From assembly GCA_003446335.1 (NCBI GenBank), contig DMAZ01000171.1, positions 1-14,844 on the forward strand: a DNA stretch of 14,844 nt, given 5' to 3'. The stretch is from Lachnospiraceae bacterium (lineage in GTDB: Bacteria > Bacillota_A > Clostridia > Lachnospirales > Lachnospiraceae). Both the position numbers and the translations under genes were made by a program. The notes beneath the pieces are model-generated. The model had not been told where the DNA came from, searched no databases, and saw only the letters and a list, made by a program, of their open reading frames with translations. Shown here piece after piece: positions 1-7,772 of this stretch. Numbering within the stretch: position 1 is the first letter of the stretch; each line of letters opens with the position of its first letter.

Positions 1-780
1 AATGCCAATAAGCTGATCGGAAGATATCTCTATGAACTGGACAGAAAAGTCGCTTTTTCTCTGTGCGATGTCATCGGTGGAGAGAGGACGAACGTAATAC
101 CGTCCGCATCCAAAGCTCATCTTGTAATCGATGAGGACGATCTGGAAGATGCCAGGACATTCACCAAAGAATTTGCGGCAGCTGTCAAAAAAGAATATGC
201 CGGATCGGATGAGGGCCTCACAATCAAGCTTGAAAGCGGTCATCCGCACAAGGTCACGGTCATGGATCCGGACAGCCAGAGCAAAGTCATCACATTCCTC
301 ATGGCCGTACCGAACGGTGTACAGCATATGAGCGGTCTTAACAGAAAACAAGTACAGACATCAACGAATCTCGCAATCATCAAAACAGGGCAGACGCAGT
401 TCCTTACGACGTCCATGATCCGCAGTTCCCATACAAGCGAAAGAGAGTATGTAACGGCGCAGATCCGCAATCTCACAAAATACCTTGGGGGATCCACACA
501 GACATCAGCATCTTTCCCGGCATGGGAATACAATGAAGCATCTCCGCTTCAGAAGATCATGTCCGATGTCTACGAGGAGATGAACGGAAAGAAACCGGAA
601 ATCAGTGTCACACATGGCGGCCTGGAATGCGGTATTTTCTGTGACAAGATCGAAGGACTGGATGCAGTATCGATCGGTCCTGACATGATCGCTATCCACA
701 CACCGGATGAGAAGCTTTCTATTTCTTCCACAGCCAGGACCTGGAATTACCTTCTTTCGGTTCTTGCCGCTCTGAAATAA
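1..780 (+). CDS. pepD: Aminoacyl-histidine dipeptidase (PepD, M20 peptidase), C-terminal part
   Basis: The reading frame is open from the first base, so the 5' end of the gene lies outside the window; 259 codons remain, roughly half of a family member of about 480 residues. PepD is a cytosolic zinc dipeptidase that cleaves Xaa-His and other dipeptides for amino acid recovery. Visible family marks are NANKLIGRYLYEL at the start, GGERTNVIPSASKAHLV, MAVPNGVQHMS followed by VQTSTNL, and near the end THGGLECGIF (His at visible residue 205, the usual C-terminal metal-binding region), then SIGPDMIAIHTPDEKLSI and ARTWNYLLSVL. The end of the family is intact and stops with TAA. A RelQ gene follows after 36 bases. 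The M20C/PepD assignment is confident; the true substrate is inferred. Confidence 0.93.
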   Translation, partial: NANKLIGRYLYELDRKVAFSLCDVIGGERTNVIPSASKAHLVIDEDDLEDARTFTKEFAAAVKKEYAGSDEGLTIKLESGHPHKVTVMDPDSQSKVITFLMAVPNGVQHMSGLNRKQVQTSTNLAIIKTGQTQFLTTSMIRSSHTSEREYVTAQIRNLTKYLGGSTQTSASFPAWEYNEASPLQKIMSDVYEEMNGKKPEISVTHGGLECGIFCDKIEGLDAVSIGPDMIAIHTPDEKLSISSTARTWNYLLSVLAALK

Positions 781-816
781 AAGGCTTATCCACGCCGCCA
801 AAACGAAGGGACCATT

Positions 817-1617
817 ATGGAAATTCAACTCTGGAGAGAGATGCTCCACCCCTACGAACAGGCTGTATCGGAACTCCTTGTAAAGTTCAACAGCATGAAA
901 GAAGAGTATTCGAAATACAGCCTGTATTCTCCGATAGAAAGTGTAAGGGGACGCGTAAAAACAGTCTCAAGTATTCTTGAGAAAATGAAAAGAAAAAACA
1001 TATCCTTCGACCATCTCGAGGATATGATCGAAGATATAGCCGGTATACGTATCATCTGTCAGTTCGTTGAGGATATTGATAAGGTCGCGACCCTGATCAG
1101 GATGCGCTCCGATATGGAGGTGCTCCAACAGAAGAATTATCTCGAAAATAAAAAAGCGAGCGGATACCGCAGCTATCACCTGATCGTATCCTACGTCGTG
1201 GAGACGATCAGAGGACCGAAAAGAATTCATGTGGAAATTCAGATCAGGACAATGGCGATGAACTTCTGGGCCACAACAGAGCACTCCCTGCAGTATAAAT
1301 ACAAGGGAAGGATTCCTGAGCACGTTTCCGGTCAGCTGGAGCGTATTTCGGATGCGATTTTTGTTCTTGACAACGAAATGTCTCAGGTGCGAAGCGAGAT
1401 CATTGACGCACAGATCGATTCACAGATCCAGACAGGCATCGTAAAAGACATATTGACCTGCATTGAGAACCTGTATCATGTCGCCAGCGAGAGAGAAGTC
1501 CTGAAAATCCAGAACGAGTTCTACAGGATCTTCATGTCCAATGATATCGAAGAGTTAAAGCGCTTCCAGCGCCAGCTCGATATTTTCGCGGAAGGTTACA
1601 GAGCGCAGTCAGTATAG
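817..1617 (+). CDS. relQ: Small alarmone synthetase, GTP pyrophosphokinase (RelQ/YjbM-like)
   Basis: This is a single-domain (p)ppGpp synthetase: it transfers pyrophosphate from ATP to GTP or GDP in the cytosol, part of the stringent response. The 266-residue protein has the RelA/SpoT synthetase motifs in order: GRVKT (45-49), DIAGIRII with Asp73, SGYRSYHLIV (115-124), and VEIQIRTMAMNFWATTEHS with Glu140, the expected catalytic or base-contacting Glu. There is no HD hydrolase domain and no TGS or ACT domain, which separates it from full-length Rel. The C-terminal tail after about residue 170 is helical and charged; tails of this kind mediate tetramer formation in RelQ. It is longer than the roughly 210 residues of Bacillus YjbM. 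The ATG follows GAAGGGA (805-811) by five bases. The RelQ subclass, rather than RelP, is a likely but not certain call. Confidence 0.93.
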   Translation: MEIQLWREMLHPYEQAVSELLVKFNSMKEEYSKYSLYSPIESVRGRVKTVSSILEKMKRKNISFDHLEDMIEDIAGIRIICQFVEDIDKVATLIRMRSDMEVLQQKNYLENKKASGYRSYHLIVSYVVETIRGPKRIHVEIQIRTMAMNFWATTEHSLQYKYKGRIPEHVSGQLERISDAIFVLDNEMSQVRSEIIDAQIDSQIQTGIVKDILTCIENLYHVASEREVLKIQNEFYRIFMSNDIEELKRFQRQLDIFAEGYRAQSV

Positions 1618-1671
1618 TAATTCGGTCACAGGACACATACTTGAATTTTTATCGATGAGAGGGAAAGCACA

Positions 1672-3174
1672 TTGAACCTTCCTGAAAAATACGTCCGGAC
1701 AATGAAAGATTTTTTAGGTGAAGACTATCCTGCATGGCAGGATAGTTTTCTTGCGTTTCCGGAGCATGGGATCCGCATCAATGAACTGAAGACGAACCTT
1801 GAATCTTTCAGAAAGATGTGGACGGTCAACTGCAAAAACGATCCGGGAGCGAATACCCTCGAGGCAATCGACTGGATTCACAACGGGTTTCACATCAGGG
1901 ATACCTCCGTCTTTTCCATGCATCCATATTATCAGGCAGGCCTCTATTATATACAGGAACCCTCTGCGATGACACCGGCTGAGCTCATGCCGGTCGAGCC
2001 GGGTGACTATATCCTCGATCTGTGTGCAGCTCCCGGAGGGAAATCAACGGAACTTCTGAGTAAGCTGAGAGGAACCGGAATACTGTATGCCAACGACATT
2101 TCCGTCAGCCGTGCACAGGCCCTCAGAAAAAATCTTGAGATGGCCGGTGCCTCAAATGCTTATATCACAGCCGAAGATCCGGGAAAGCTCGCAGCAATAT
2201 TCCCGCATTTCTTCAATAAAATACTGGTGGACGGTCCGTGCTCAGGAGAGGGAATGTTCAGAAGAAAACCGGATATGATCTCCGAATGGGAGAAGAGGGG
2301 ACCTGATTATTATGCGCCGATCCAATCGGACATTCTGAGATCTGCCGTTTTGATGCTGCGACCGGGAGGAATGCTGCTTTACTCGACCTGCACATTCTCT
2401 GAGACGGAGAATGAGGACCGTATTCTGAGTCTTCTCAGGGAAAATGAAGATCTTGAGCCGGGTGTCCTTCCGGATCATCCAGGGTTCCTTAAGAGCCGTG
2501 TCCCGGGACTGGAGAATTGCTGTATCCGCATCATGCCTCACAGGATGAGAGGCGAAGGACAATTTGTCTGTCTTCTGAAAAAACGGTGCACATCGGATAT
2601 TCAAAAGGACCGCACCGAAAGAACCGGGCGGAAGATATATCCGGTGAATAATCAGCTGTATCTCCTGCCTTACGGCCATATGCCCGTTCGCGGAATAAGA
2701 TATCTTATGACGGGACTTCATGTCGGTTCGTTCAAATCAGGCCGTTTGAATCCGACACAGGCTCTTGCCCAGGCACTCTCAGCGGATGAATGGCCGCGAA
2801 CCCTTAACCTTTCCGCGCAGGATGACAGGCTTATTCGATACCTGCGGGGAGAAAGTATAAGTATTTATGAAGGTGAGATCACTTCAAGGGATCTGCCCAT
2901 CCGCAGCCTGTTCGATGTATCGGCAGATAAGTATGCTCTGCTCCCTTGCTCAGGGCCGTCAGAAGACATAAGAAGCGCGAAAGCAGGGAAAGGGCGGAAG
3001 AAATTGTATAAGGATAATCGCAGAAAAAAGGCCGGGACCGGTAAGGACTCTGAACTTTCCATGCTGTACATGGAAGATATCCTGATCCTGGCTGACGGCT
3101 TCCCGGTCGGTTTCGGCTCCGAGAACCGGGGTCTTTTAAAGAATAAGCGCAATCCGGGATGGCGGATGCTCTGA
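1672..3174 (+). CDS. rsmF: RsmF-like 16S rRNA (cytosine-C5) methyltransferase
   Basis: This is an NOL1/NOP2/Sun-family SAM-dependent RNA methyltransferase, predicted to make m5C in 16S rRNA. The 500-residue protein shows an N-terminal arm, QEPSAM (95-100), SAM loop LDLCAAPGGKSTEL (115-128), DGPCSGEGMFRR with Cys190 (motif IV) and YSTCTFSETENE with Cys240 (motif VI nucleophile). MPHRMRGEGQFVCLL (288-302) is the usual end of the catalytic domain. A C-terminal RsmF-type RNA-binding part follows, with TGLHVGSFKSGRLNPTQALA (347-366) and a terminal FGSENRGLLKNKRNPGWR. A lysine/arginine-rich stretch at about 434-460 interrupts this domain. Translation probably begins at TTG 1672, seven bases after GAGAGGGA (1657-1664); the next in-frame ATG at 1702 has no comparable site. 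The exact target cytosine is not readable from the sequence. Confidence 0.92.
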   Translation: MNLPEKYVRTMKDFLGEDYPAWQDSFLAFPEHGIRINELKTNLESFRKMWTVNCKNDPGANTLEAIDWIHNGFHIRDTSVFSMHPYYQAGLYYIQEPSAMTPAELMPVEPGDYILDLCAAPGGKSTELLSKLRGTGILYANDISVSRAQALRKNLEMAGASNAYITAEDPGKLAAIFPHFFNKILVDGPCSGEGMFRRKPDMISEWEKRGPDYYAPIQSDILRSAVLMLRPGGMLLYSTCTFSETENEDRILSLLRENEDLEPGVLPDHPGFLKSRVPGLENCCIRIMPHRMRGEGQFVCLLKKRCTSDIQKDRTERTGRKIYPVNNQLYLLPYGHMPVRGIRYLMTGLHVGSFKSGRLNPTQALAQALSADEWPRTLNLSAQDDRLIRYLRGESISIYEGEITSRDLPIRSLFDVSADKYALLPCSGPSEDIRSAKAGKGRKKLYKDNRRKKAGTGKDSELSMLYMEDILILADGFPVGFGSENRGLLKNKRNPGWRML

Positions 3175-3204
3175 TTAATCTTGCGCAGGCGCATGGAAAT
3201 TCAA

Positions 3205-3226
3205 ATGCGGACAAAAATCCGTGCAT
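3205..3226 (+). other. Small hairpin in the gap before the membrane-protein gene
   Basis: ATGCGGA (3205-3211) can pair with TCC-GT-GCAT (3218-3226), giving seven base pairs with a two-base bulge and a CAAAAA loop. It lies in the 98-base gap between rsmF and the next gene, upstream of the AAGGAG site at 3258-3263. There is no T-run after it, so it is not a standard terminator. It is short enough to be chance. I found no convincing promoter in this gap. Confidence 0.25.
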
Positions 3227-3272
3227 GATAATAGATTATATGATAGAATACCCTCTTAAGGAGTTTACAGAT

Positions 3273-3878
3273 ATGAAAAGAATCGGCAAAGGAGAATACG
3301 GATATTTTAAAAGTGAGCGCAAAAGGAGACTTCTTGTTTTTCTGCTTCTTTTAATCATTCCCTGTGCGCTAATTATTACCGGAATCGTACTGAACGGATC
3401 CGTCGAAAATCTTCTCACGGTCGTCGCCTGCGTCTCCCTCATACCATGTGCAATGGCGCTGGTCGGGACCATAATGGTTTTTCTTCACAGTTCACTTCCG
3501 GAAGATGAATACAGAGAAATCTCGACGCATACAGGGTCTCTTCTGATGGCTTACGAGTTATTCGTGACACATGAAAAGGCAAGTACTTACGTAGATGCCG
3601 CCGCGATCTGCGGCAACAATATAGTCGGTTTTGTATCAGATCCGAAAGCGAATGTTTCTTTCACCCAGGATTATATACAGAAAACACTTCGTTCTGCCGG
3701 TTATTCGGTCAATGTCAACCTGATGAGGGACATGAAAAAATTCACAGAGAGAATGGACAGCATGAACGATCATGCGGAATCCCTCAGAGAAGGGATCGCC
3801 TTTAAGCCTGACTCAAGATATCCGGATTATACACGGGAAGAAGTAATCTGGACGATCCTTACGGAAATATCTCTATGA
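3273..3878 (+). CDS. Two-helix membrane protein of unknown function
   Basis: I do not recognise this protein. With the start at ATG 3273, nine bases after AAGGAG (3258-3263), it has 201 residues. The frame is open further upstream to an ATG at 3159 inside rsmF, but that start has no ribosome binding site. The N-terminus is basic (MKRIGKGEYGYFKSERKRR), followed by hydrophobic segments at about 20-40 and 47-71 joined by a short turn. By the positive-inside rule the N-terminus and the large C-terminal part (about 72-201) should face the cytosol. The C-terminal part is polar and mixed, with VDAAAICGNNIVGFVSDP (107-124) and a charged helix-rich end; no enzyme motif is evident. Its stop overlaps the next start as ATGA, so its translation is coupled to that of a pseudouridine synthase. 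Confidence 0.85.
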   Translation: MKRIGKGEYGYFKSERKRRLLVFLLLLIIPCALIITGIVLNGSVENLLTVVACVSLIPCAMALVGTIMVFLHSSLPEDEYREISTHTGSLLMAYELFVTHEKASTYVDAAAICGNNIVGFVSDPKANVSFTQDYIQKTLRSAGYSVNVNLMRDMKKFTERMDSMNDHAESLREGIAFKPDSRYPDYTREEVIWTILTEISL

Positions 3879-4891
3879 AATCATTTGTTGCGGGAAAAAA
3901 TGAAGCGGGGCAGAGGTTCGACAAATATCTCGGAAAGCTTCTTCGCGAAGCGCCAAAGAGTTTTCTTTATAAAATGCTCCGCAAGAAAAATATAACCTTG
4001 AACGGTAAAAAAGCAACCGGTTCGGAAAAACTGAAAGAAGGAGACGAGATCAAACTTTTTCTCTCGGACGAAACATTCCAAAAATTCTGCGGGCAGAGCG
4101 ATAACTCTTCTCTTCATGAGGAGACCGATATGAATGACTCGGCTTACAGAAAGAAAAAAGCCCGGGAATTTGCCCGAAGGATCATCTACGAAGATGAAGA
4201 CCTTCTTTTCTGGAACAAACCCCAGGGCATCCTGTCTCAGCCGGACAGTTCCGATGCGGTGAGCGTCGTCTGGATGCTGCAGAATTATCTTCTCGAATCG
4301 GGAAGATACAAGGTCGAAGACCTCACCACATTCCACCCCGGACCGGTCAACAGACTGGACCGGAACACAGGAGGAATTGTTCTGTGCGGCATTTCCCTTA
4401 AGGGTCTGCAATTCCTTTCAGGTACTGTACATGACAGGACTCTGAAAAAGATTTATGTCTGTATGATTTCCGGAGAACTTGCAGAAGGCTGCTATAAAGC
4501 CTGGCTTCGAAAAGATGAGAAGAGCAACTTTGTTTCGATCAGTCCGGACGAGCTTCCAGGCAGCCGGCAGATCATCACGTCTTTTAAGCTTCGCGCTGAA
4601 TGTGGTAAATATAAGCTTGCGGAAGCAGATCTTATAACCGGAAGACCGCACCAGATAAGGGCTCACCTTGCTTATCTGGGCTGCAGTATTCTGGGAGATC
4701 CGAAATACGGTGATCCGGTACTGAACAAAAAAATCCAGGATCAGTACGGTATTCGTTATCAAATGCTGCATGCAGAGAGCATTACATTTCCGGAACTTTC
4801 AGAGGACTTTTCCTATCTTTCCGGCAGAACTTTTAAGGCAGATCTTCCCGAATCGTTCCATATACTGATGCAGGATCCCCCGGCACCGTAA
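3875..4891 (+). CDS. RluA-family rRNA pseudouridine synthase (RluC/RluD-like, S4 domain)
   Basis: This protein isomerises uridine to pseudouridine in RNA, most likely 23S rRNA. Of 338 residues, about 1-65 form an S4 RNA-binding domain (RFDKYLGKLL, MLRKKNITLNGKKA, EGDEIKLFL). A charged linker of about 40 residues follows, then the catalytic domain: FWNKPQGILSQP (112-123), HPGPVNRLDRNTGGIVL (154-170) with catalytic Asp162, DRTLKKIYVCMISG (187-200), ITGRPHQIRAHLAYLG (254-269) and YQMLHAESITFP near the end. All core motifs are intact. It starts at ATG 3875 inside the previous gene's last codons (ATGA overlap). The S4 domain fits the RluC/RluD branch rather than RluA, but which uridine is modified cannot be told from the sequence. 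Confidence 0.93.
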   Translation: MKSFVAGKNEAGQRFDKYLGKLLREAPKSFLYKMLRKKNITLNGKKATGSEKLKEGDEIKLFLSDETFQKFCGQSDNSSLHEETDMNDSAYRKKKAREFARRIIYEDEDLLFWNKPQGILSQPDSSDAVSVVWMLQNYLLESGRYKVEDLTTFHPGPVNRLDRNTGGIVLCGISLKGLQFLSGTVHDRTLKKIYVCMISGELAEGCYKAWLRKDEKSNFVSISPDELPGSRQIITSFKLRAECGKYKLAEADLITGRPHQIRAHLAYLGCSILGDPKYGDPVLNKKIQDQYGIRYQMLHAESITFPELSEDFSYLSGRTFKADLPESFHILMQDPPAP

Positions 4892-4905
4892 AATGATCTT
4901 ATAAG

Positions 4906-4940
4906 TCCGAGATCTTCAGAAATTGTGAAGATCTGACGGA
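4906..4940 (+). other. Strong hairpin immediately upstream of the lepB ribosome binding site
   Basis: AGATCTTCA (4910-4918) and TGAAGATCT (4926-4934) form a perfect nine-pair stem with loop GAAATTG. TCCG (4906-4909) and CGGA (4937-4940) extend it by four pairs across a two-base GA bulge. The AAGGAG site of lepB starts on the next base, 4941. Only four T residues follow at a distance, so it is a poor intrinsic terminator. It may influence translation of lepB, mRNA processing or upstream mRNA stability; the function is not readable from the sequence. Confidence 0.6.
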
Positions 4941-4952
4941 AAGGAGTTTTAC

Positions 4953-5507
4953 TTGAGCAAAAAGGAAAAACAGACAGAAGAATTTGATCTTAATAAGGAA
5001 ATAATGTCCTACGTCATCATGATCGTCATCGTTGTCGGGTTCGTTCTTTTCCTTAATTCATTCATTATAATCAACGCAAGGATTCCCTCCTCTTCCATGG
5101 AAAATACGATCATGGTCAATGACCGTATTTTCGGAAACCGTCTGGCTTATAAATCATCCGATCCCGAAAGATTCGACATTGTAATCTTCAGGTATCCTGA
5201 TGACGAGAAGACTTTGTTCATAAAACGAGTGATCGGTCTTCCGGGAGAGACCGTCAGCATCGTCGACGGAAAAGTTTATATTAACGGATCCGCCGAACCG
5301 CTCGATGACAGCTTCTGCCGTGAAACACCTACAGGTAATTTCGGGCCTTATACGGTACCGGAAAACTGCTATTTCATGATGGGAGATAACCGTCAGAACA
5401 GTCATGATTCAAGATACTGGACCAATACCTATGTTCGGAAGGATAAGATTCTCGGCAAGGCCGTGGTCCGCTACTGGCCGATTACAGAGTTCGGAAAGGT
5501 GGAGTAA
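4953..5507 (+). CDS. lepB: Signal peptidase I
   Basis: This is the type I signal peptidase that removes signal peptides from exported preproteins at the outer face of the cytoplasmic membrane. The 184-residue protein has the typical Gram-positive size. A polar cytosolic N-terminus is followed by one membrane helix (about 18-40), then the catalytic part: RIPSSSMENTI with nucleophile Ser48, RFDIVIFRYP (73-82), LFIKRVIGLPGE (88-99) with general base Lys91, and MGDNRQNSHDSRYW (143-156). The Ser/Lys dyad is complete. TTG 4953 is the likely start, six bases after AAGGAG (4941-4946); the next in-frame ATG, at codon 18, would cut into the start of the membrane segment. The stop codon overlaps the recU start by one base (TAATG), so the two genes are coupled. 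Confidence 0.95.
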   Translation: MSKKEKQTEEFDLNKEIMSYVIMIVIVVGFVLFLNSFIIINARIPSSSMENTIMVNDRIFGNRLAYKSSDPERFDIVIFRYPDDEKTLFIKRVIGLPGETVSIVDGKVYINGSAEPLDDSFCRETPTGNFGPYTVPENCYFMMGDNRQNSHDSRYWTNTYVRKDKILGKAVVRYWPITEFGKVE

Positions 5508-6043
5508 TGGGTACCTGGAATTCGAGGGGACTTCGCGGTTCTGTTCTCGAAGAGATGATTAATTATTCAATCGAGCATCTGCGGGTCTCGAACCTGGCAG
5601 TCATTCAGAAGATTCCTACTCCGATCACACCGATCGAAATCGATCAGACGACCAGACACATCACTCTGGCCTACTTTGATCAGAAAAGTACAGTTGATTA
5701 TATGGGCGTCGTTCAGGGTATCCCGATCTGTTTCGATGCGAAAGAGTGCGCATCGGATACATTTCCTCTTCAGAATATTCATGCTCATCAGGCAGCATTT
5801 ATGCAGGACTTCGAAAAACAGGGCGGTGTAGCTTTTTTCATTCTTTATTTTACTGCCCGTCAGGAATACTACTATCTGCGTTACAGAGAAATGATGAAGT
5901 TCTGGACGCGCAGAGAGGAAGGCGGGAGAAAAAGCTTCCGGCTGTCCGAGTTGGATCCTTCTTATTTTTTGTCAGAAAAGAAAAATATGATTCCGATTCT
6001 TGAAGGTCTGCAGATGGATCTGGATGACAGAGATGATCCCTGA
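5507..6043 (+). CDS. recU: Holliday junction resolvase RecU
   Basis: RecU is the Firmicute Holliday junction resolvase, which cuts four-way DNA junctions during recombinational repair and chromosome segregation. The 178-residue protein, slightly shorter than the roughly 200 of Bacillus RecU, shows NSRGLRGSVLEEMIN (5-19), KIPTPITPIEI (35-45), STVDYMGVVQGIPICFDAKE (61-80) and FPLQNIHAHQ (86-95). The PD-(D/E)xK nuclease core reads Asp64, Asp77-Ala-Lys79, with Gln90 downstream; Asp77 sits where Bacillus RecU has Glu. The ATG at 5507 uses the last base of the lepB stop codon. A weak site, AAGGTGGAG, precedes it inside lepB. The family assignment rests on many collinear motifs. Confidence 0.95.
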   Translation: MGTWNSRGLRGSVLEEMINYSIEHLRVSNLAVIQKIPTPITPIEIDQTTRHITLAYFDQKSTVDYMGVVQGIPICFDAKECASDTFPLQNIHAHQAAFMQDFEKQGGVAFFILYFTARQEYYYLRYREMMKFWTRREEGGRKSFRLSELDPSYFLSEKKNMIPILEGLQMDLDDRDDP

Positions 6044-6069
6044 ATCCTCTTTTTTATGGCAGCAGGGAT
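6036..6069 (+). other. Inverted repeat spanning the recU stop codon
   Basis: ATCCCTG (6036-6042) and CAGGGAT (6063-6069) are perfect reverse complements separated by 20 bases that include a run of six T residues. The left arm runs into the recU stop codon. Because the T-run is inside the loop and not after the stem, this is not a standard terminator. A seven-base match with a long loop may be chance. Confidence 0.25.
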
Positions 6070-6089
6070 ACCTCATAAAGGAGAAACCT

Positions 6090-7124
6090 ATGAATAACAG
6101 AGTAATACACACACCCGACGGAGTCAGAGATCTGTACGGGAGAAACAAGAAGAATAAGAAAATACTCATGAACCGGCTGGATGGTGTTTTCGAGCGCTAC
6201 GGCTACAGCGATATTGAGACACCGACGCTTGAATATTTTGAAGTTTTTTCAAAAGATATCGGAACAACTCCTTCCAACGAACTTTATAAGTTCTTTGACA
6301 GAGATGGGAATACACTGGTCTTACGTCCTGACTTTACACCTTCCGTTGCCAGGGCTGTTTCCATGCATTTTCCTGATGAGTCGTTCCCTGCAAGGCTCTG
6401 CTACTCAGGAAGTACTTTCGTAAATTCACGTGAGTATCAGGGAAAGCTCAAAGAATCAACGCAGATGGGGATTGAGCTCATCGGAGACGGGAGTGCCGAA
6501 GCAGATGCGGAAGTAATTGCGGTAACATGTGATCTGCTGCTGGCTTCAGGTCTTAAAGAGTTCCAGGTGAGCATCGGGGAAGTCAATTTCTTCAAGTCTA
6601 TTGCTGATCGATCCGGTCTTGACGAAGACTATGTGGAATCAATCCGGCAGCTCATCTCCAGTAAAAATTTCTTCGGTGTAAGTGAAGTCCTTGAAGAAGC
6701 CAGTGTTTCCTCCGATATCCGTGAAGCCCTGGAGGAACTTCCTCAGCTCTTCGGCGGAGCAGAAATTCTCAGAACGGCGGAAAAATATGCAGTTGCCGAT
6801 GAGGAGAAGCAGGCAATAAAGCGCCTGAGAGACATCCAGGAGCTTCTGGCAGAAAGAAAACTTGACCGTTACATCTCCTTCGATTTCGGAACCCTTTCCA
6901 GATATAATTACTATACAGGAATTATTTTCTCGGCATTCACATACGGAACCGGAGAACCTATTGCCAGAGGCGGCAGATACGATAATCTGCTCGGCCATTT
7001 CGGAACAGACCGGCCCGCTGTCGGAGTAGGTCTCTATCTCGATCAGCTTACCAACTGTCTCGAGAGGCAGTTGATCCCATACGGGGCTGATGCATGGATA
7101 GCCGGAAAGGGGGAAAAAGTATGA
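6090..7124 (+). CDS. hisZ: ATP phosphoribosyltransferase regulatory subunit HisZ
   Basis: HisZ is a catalytically inactive relative of histidyl-tRNA synthetase that joins short-form HisG to make the first enzyme of histidine synthesis and mediates its feedback control. The 344-residue protein has HTPDGVRDLYG at 7-17, LRPDFTPSVARAVS (78-91), a motif 2-like stretch ARLCYSGSTFVNSREYQG (101-118) leading into ESTQMGIELIG, SFDFGTLSRYNYYTGIIF, and a motif 3-like ARGGRYDNLLGHFG (from 292). It lacks the anticodon-binding domain of true HisRS, and the next gene is short HisG, which decides the call. ATG 6090 is six bases after AAAGGAG (6077-6083); a longer frame from 6000 would overlap recU and lacks such a site. 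The stop overlaps the hisG start as ATGA. Confidence 0.94.
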   Translation: MNNRVIHTPDGVRDLYGRNKKNKKILMNRLDGVFERYGYSDIETPTLEYFEVFSKDIGTTPSNELYKFFDRDGNTLVLRPDFTPSVARAVSMHFPDESFPARLCYSGSTFVNSREYQGKLKESTQMGIELIGDGSAEADAEVIAVTCDLLLASGLKEFQVSIGEVNFFKSIADRSGLDEDYVESIRQLISSKNFFGVSEVLEEASVSSDIREALEELPQLFGGAEILRTAEKYAVADEEKQAIKRLRDIQELLAERKLDRYISFDFGTLSRYNYYTGIIFSAFTYGTGEPIARGGRYDNLLGHFGTDRPAVGVGLYLDQLTNCLERQLIPYGADAWIAGKGEKV

Positions 7125-7768
7125 GATATCTTACCATAGCCCTGACCAAAGGCAGGCTTGCCAATAAAACCCTGGAACTTTTTGAGCGGATCGGTGTCGA
7201 TTCATCCGGCGCGCTCGATAAAAATACAAGAAAACTGATTTTTACAAATGAAGAACTGGGACTTCGTTTTTTCCTGGCTAAAGGACCGGATGTTCCGACT
7301 TATGTCTATTATGGTGCCGCTGACATCGGTATTGTCGGTCGTGATACGATCATAGAGGAGAACAAAAAACTCTATGAAGTTCTGGACCTTGGATACGGCA
7401 AGTGCAGAATGTGCGTCTGTGGACCGTCATCAGCCAGAAAATATCTTGAAAACGGCGATATGATCCGCGTCGCAACAAAATATCCGAATATAGCTAAAAA
7501 TTATTTCCTTGGACGAAAGCATCAGACGGTGGAGATCATCAAGATGAACGGCTCCATCGAACTTGCGCCGATCGTTGGTCTTTCTGAAGTAATAGTTGAC
7601 ATTGTAGAGACCGGTTCCACTTTGAGAGAGAACGGACTGGAAGTTCTCGAGGAAGTATGCCCGCTGTCTGCCCGCATGGTCGTAAATCAGGTCAGCATGA
7701 AGATGGAGAACGAAAGAATAGCTTCCCTGATCAGGAGACTTAAAGAGGAAATCGCCAAAGGAATCTGA
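7121..7768 (+). CDS. hisG: ATP phosphoribosyltransferase catalytic subunit, short form HisG
   Basis: HisG condenses ATP with PRPP to phosphoribosyl-ATP, the committed step of histidine synthesis. With 215 residues it is the short form, which lacks the C-terminal regulatory domain and therefore depends on HisZ, encoded directly upstream. Motifs: LTIALTKGRL (4-13), DVPTYVYYGAADIGIVGRD (57-75), IRVATKYPNIAKNYF (115-129) and the PRPP-binding loop VDIVETGSTLRENGLEV (159-175). ATG 7121 overlaps the hisZ stop (ATGA) and has a purine-rich GGAAAGGGGGA before it. An in-frame ATG at 7094 would add nine residues inside hisZ; the family's usual N-terminus and the coupling support 7121. Confidence 0.95.
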   Translation: MRYLTIALTKGRLANKTLELFERIGVDSSGALDKNTRKLIFTNEELGLRFFLAKGPDVPTYVYYGAADIGIVGRDTIIEENKKLYEVLDLGYGKCRMCVCGPSSARKYLENGDMIRVATKYPNIAKNYFLGRKHQTVEIIKMNGSIELAPIVGLSEVIVDIVETGSTLRENGLEVLEEVCPLSARMVVNQVSMKMENERIASLIRRLKEEIAKGI

Positions 7769-7772
7769 TTTT

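Noticed and set aside
3193..3228. An 11-codon open frame (MEIQMRTKIRA) in the gap before the membrane protein, resembling a short stretch of RelQ.
   Set aside because: It has no ribosome binding site and the match to the RelQ motif is too short to mean duplication.
3200..3244. Possible promoter: GATAAT (3227-3232) or TATGAT (3239-3244) in the rsmF-membrane protein gap.
   Set aside because: No -35 element at acceptable spacing; TTCAAA is 21 bases from GATAAT.
3159..3272. Upstream extension of the membrane protein to ATG 3159.
   Set aside because: The extension overlaps rsmF, has no ribosome binding site, and its sequence does not look like a protein start, whereas ATG 3273 has AAGGAG at good spacing.
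6000..6089. Longer HisZ start at ATG 6000.
   Set aside because: It lies inside recU and lacks a ribosome binding site; ATG 6090 has AAAGGAG and begins the conserved region.
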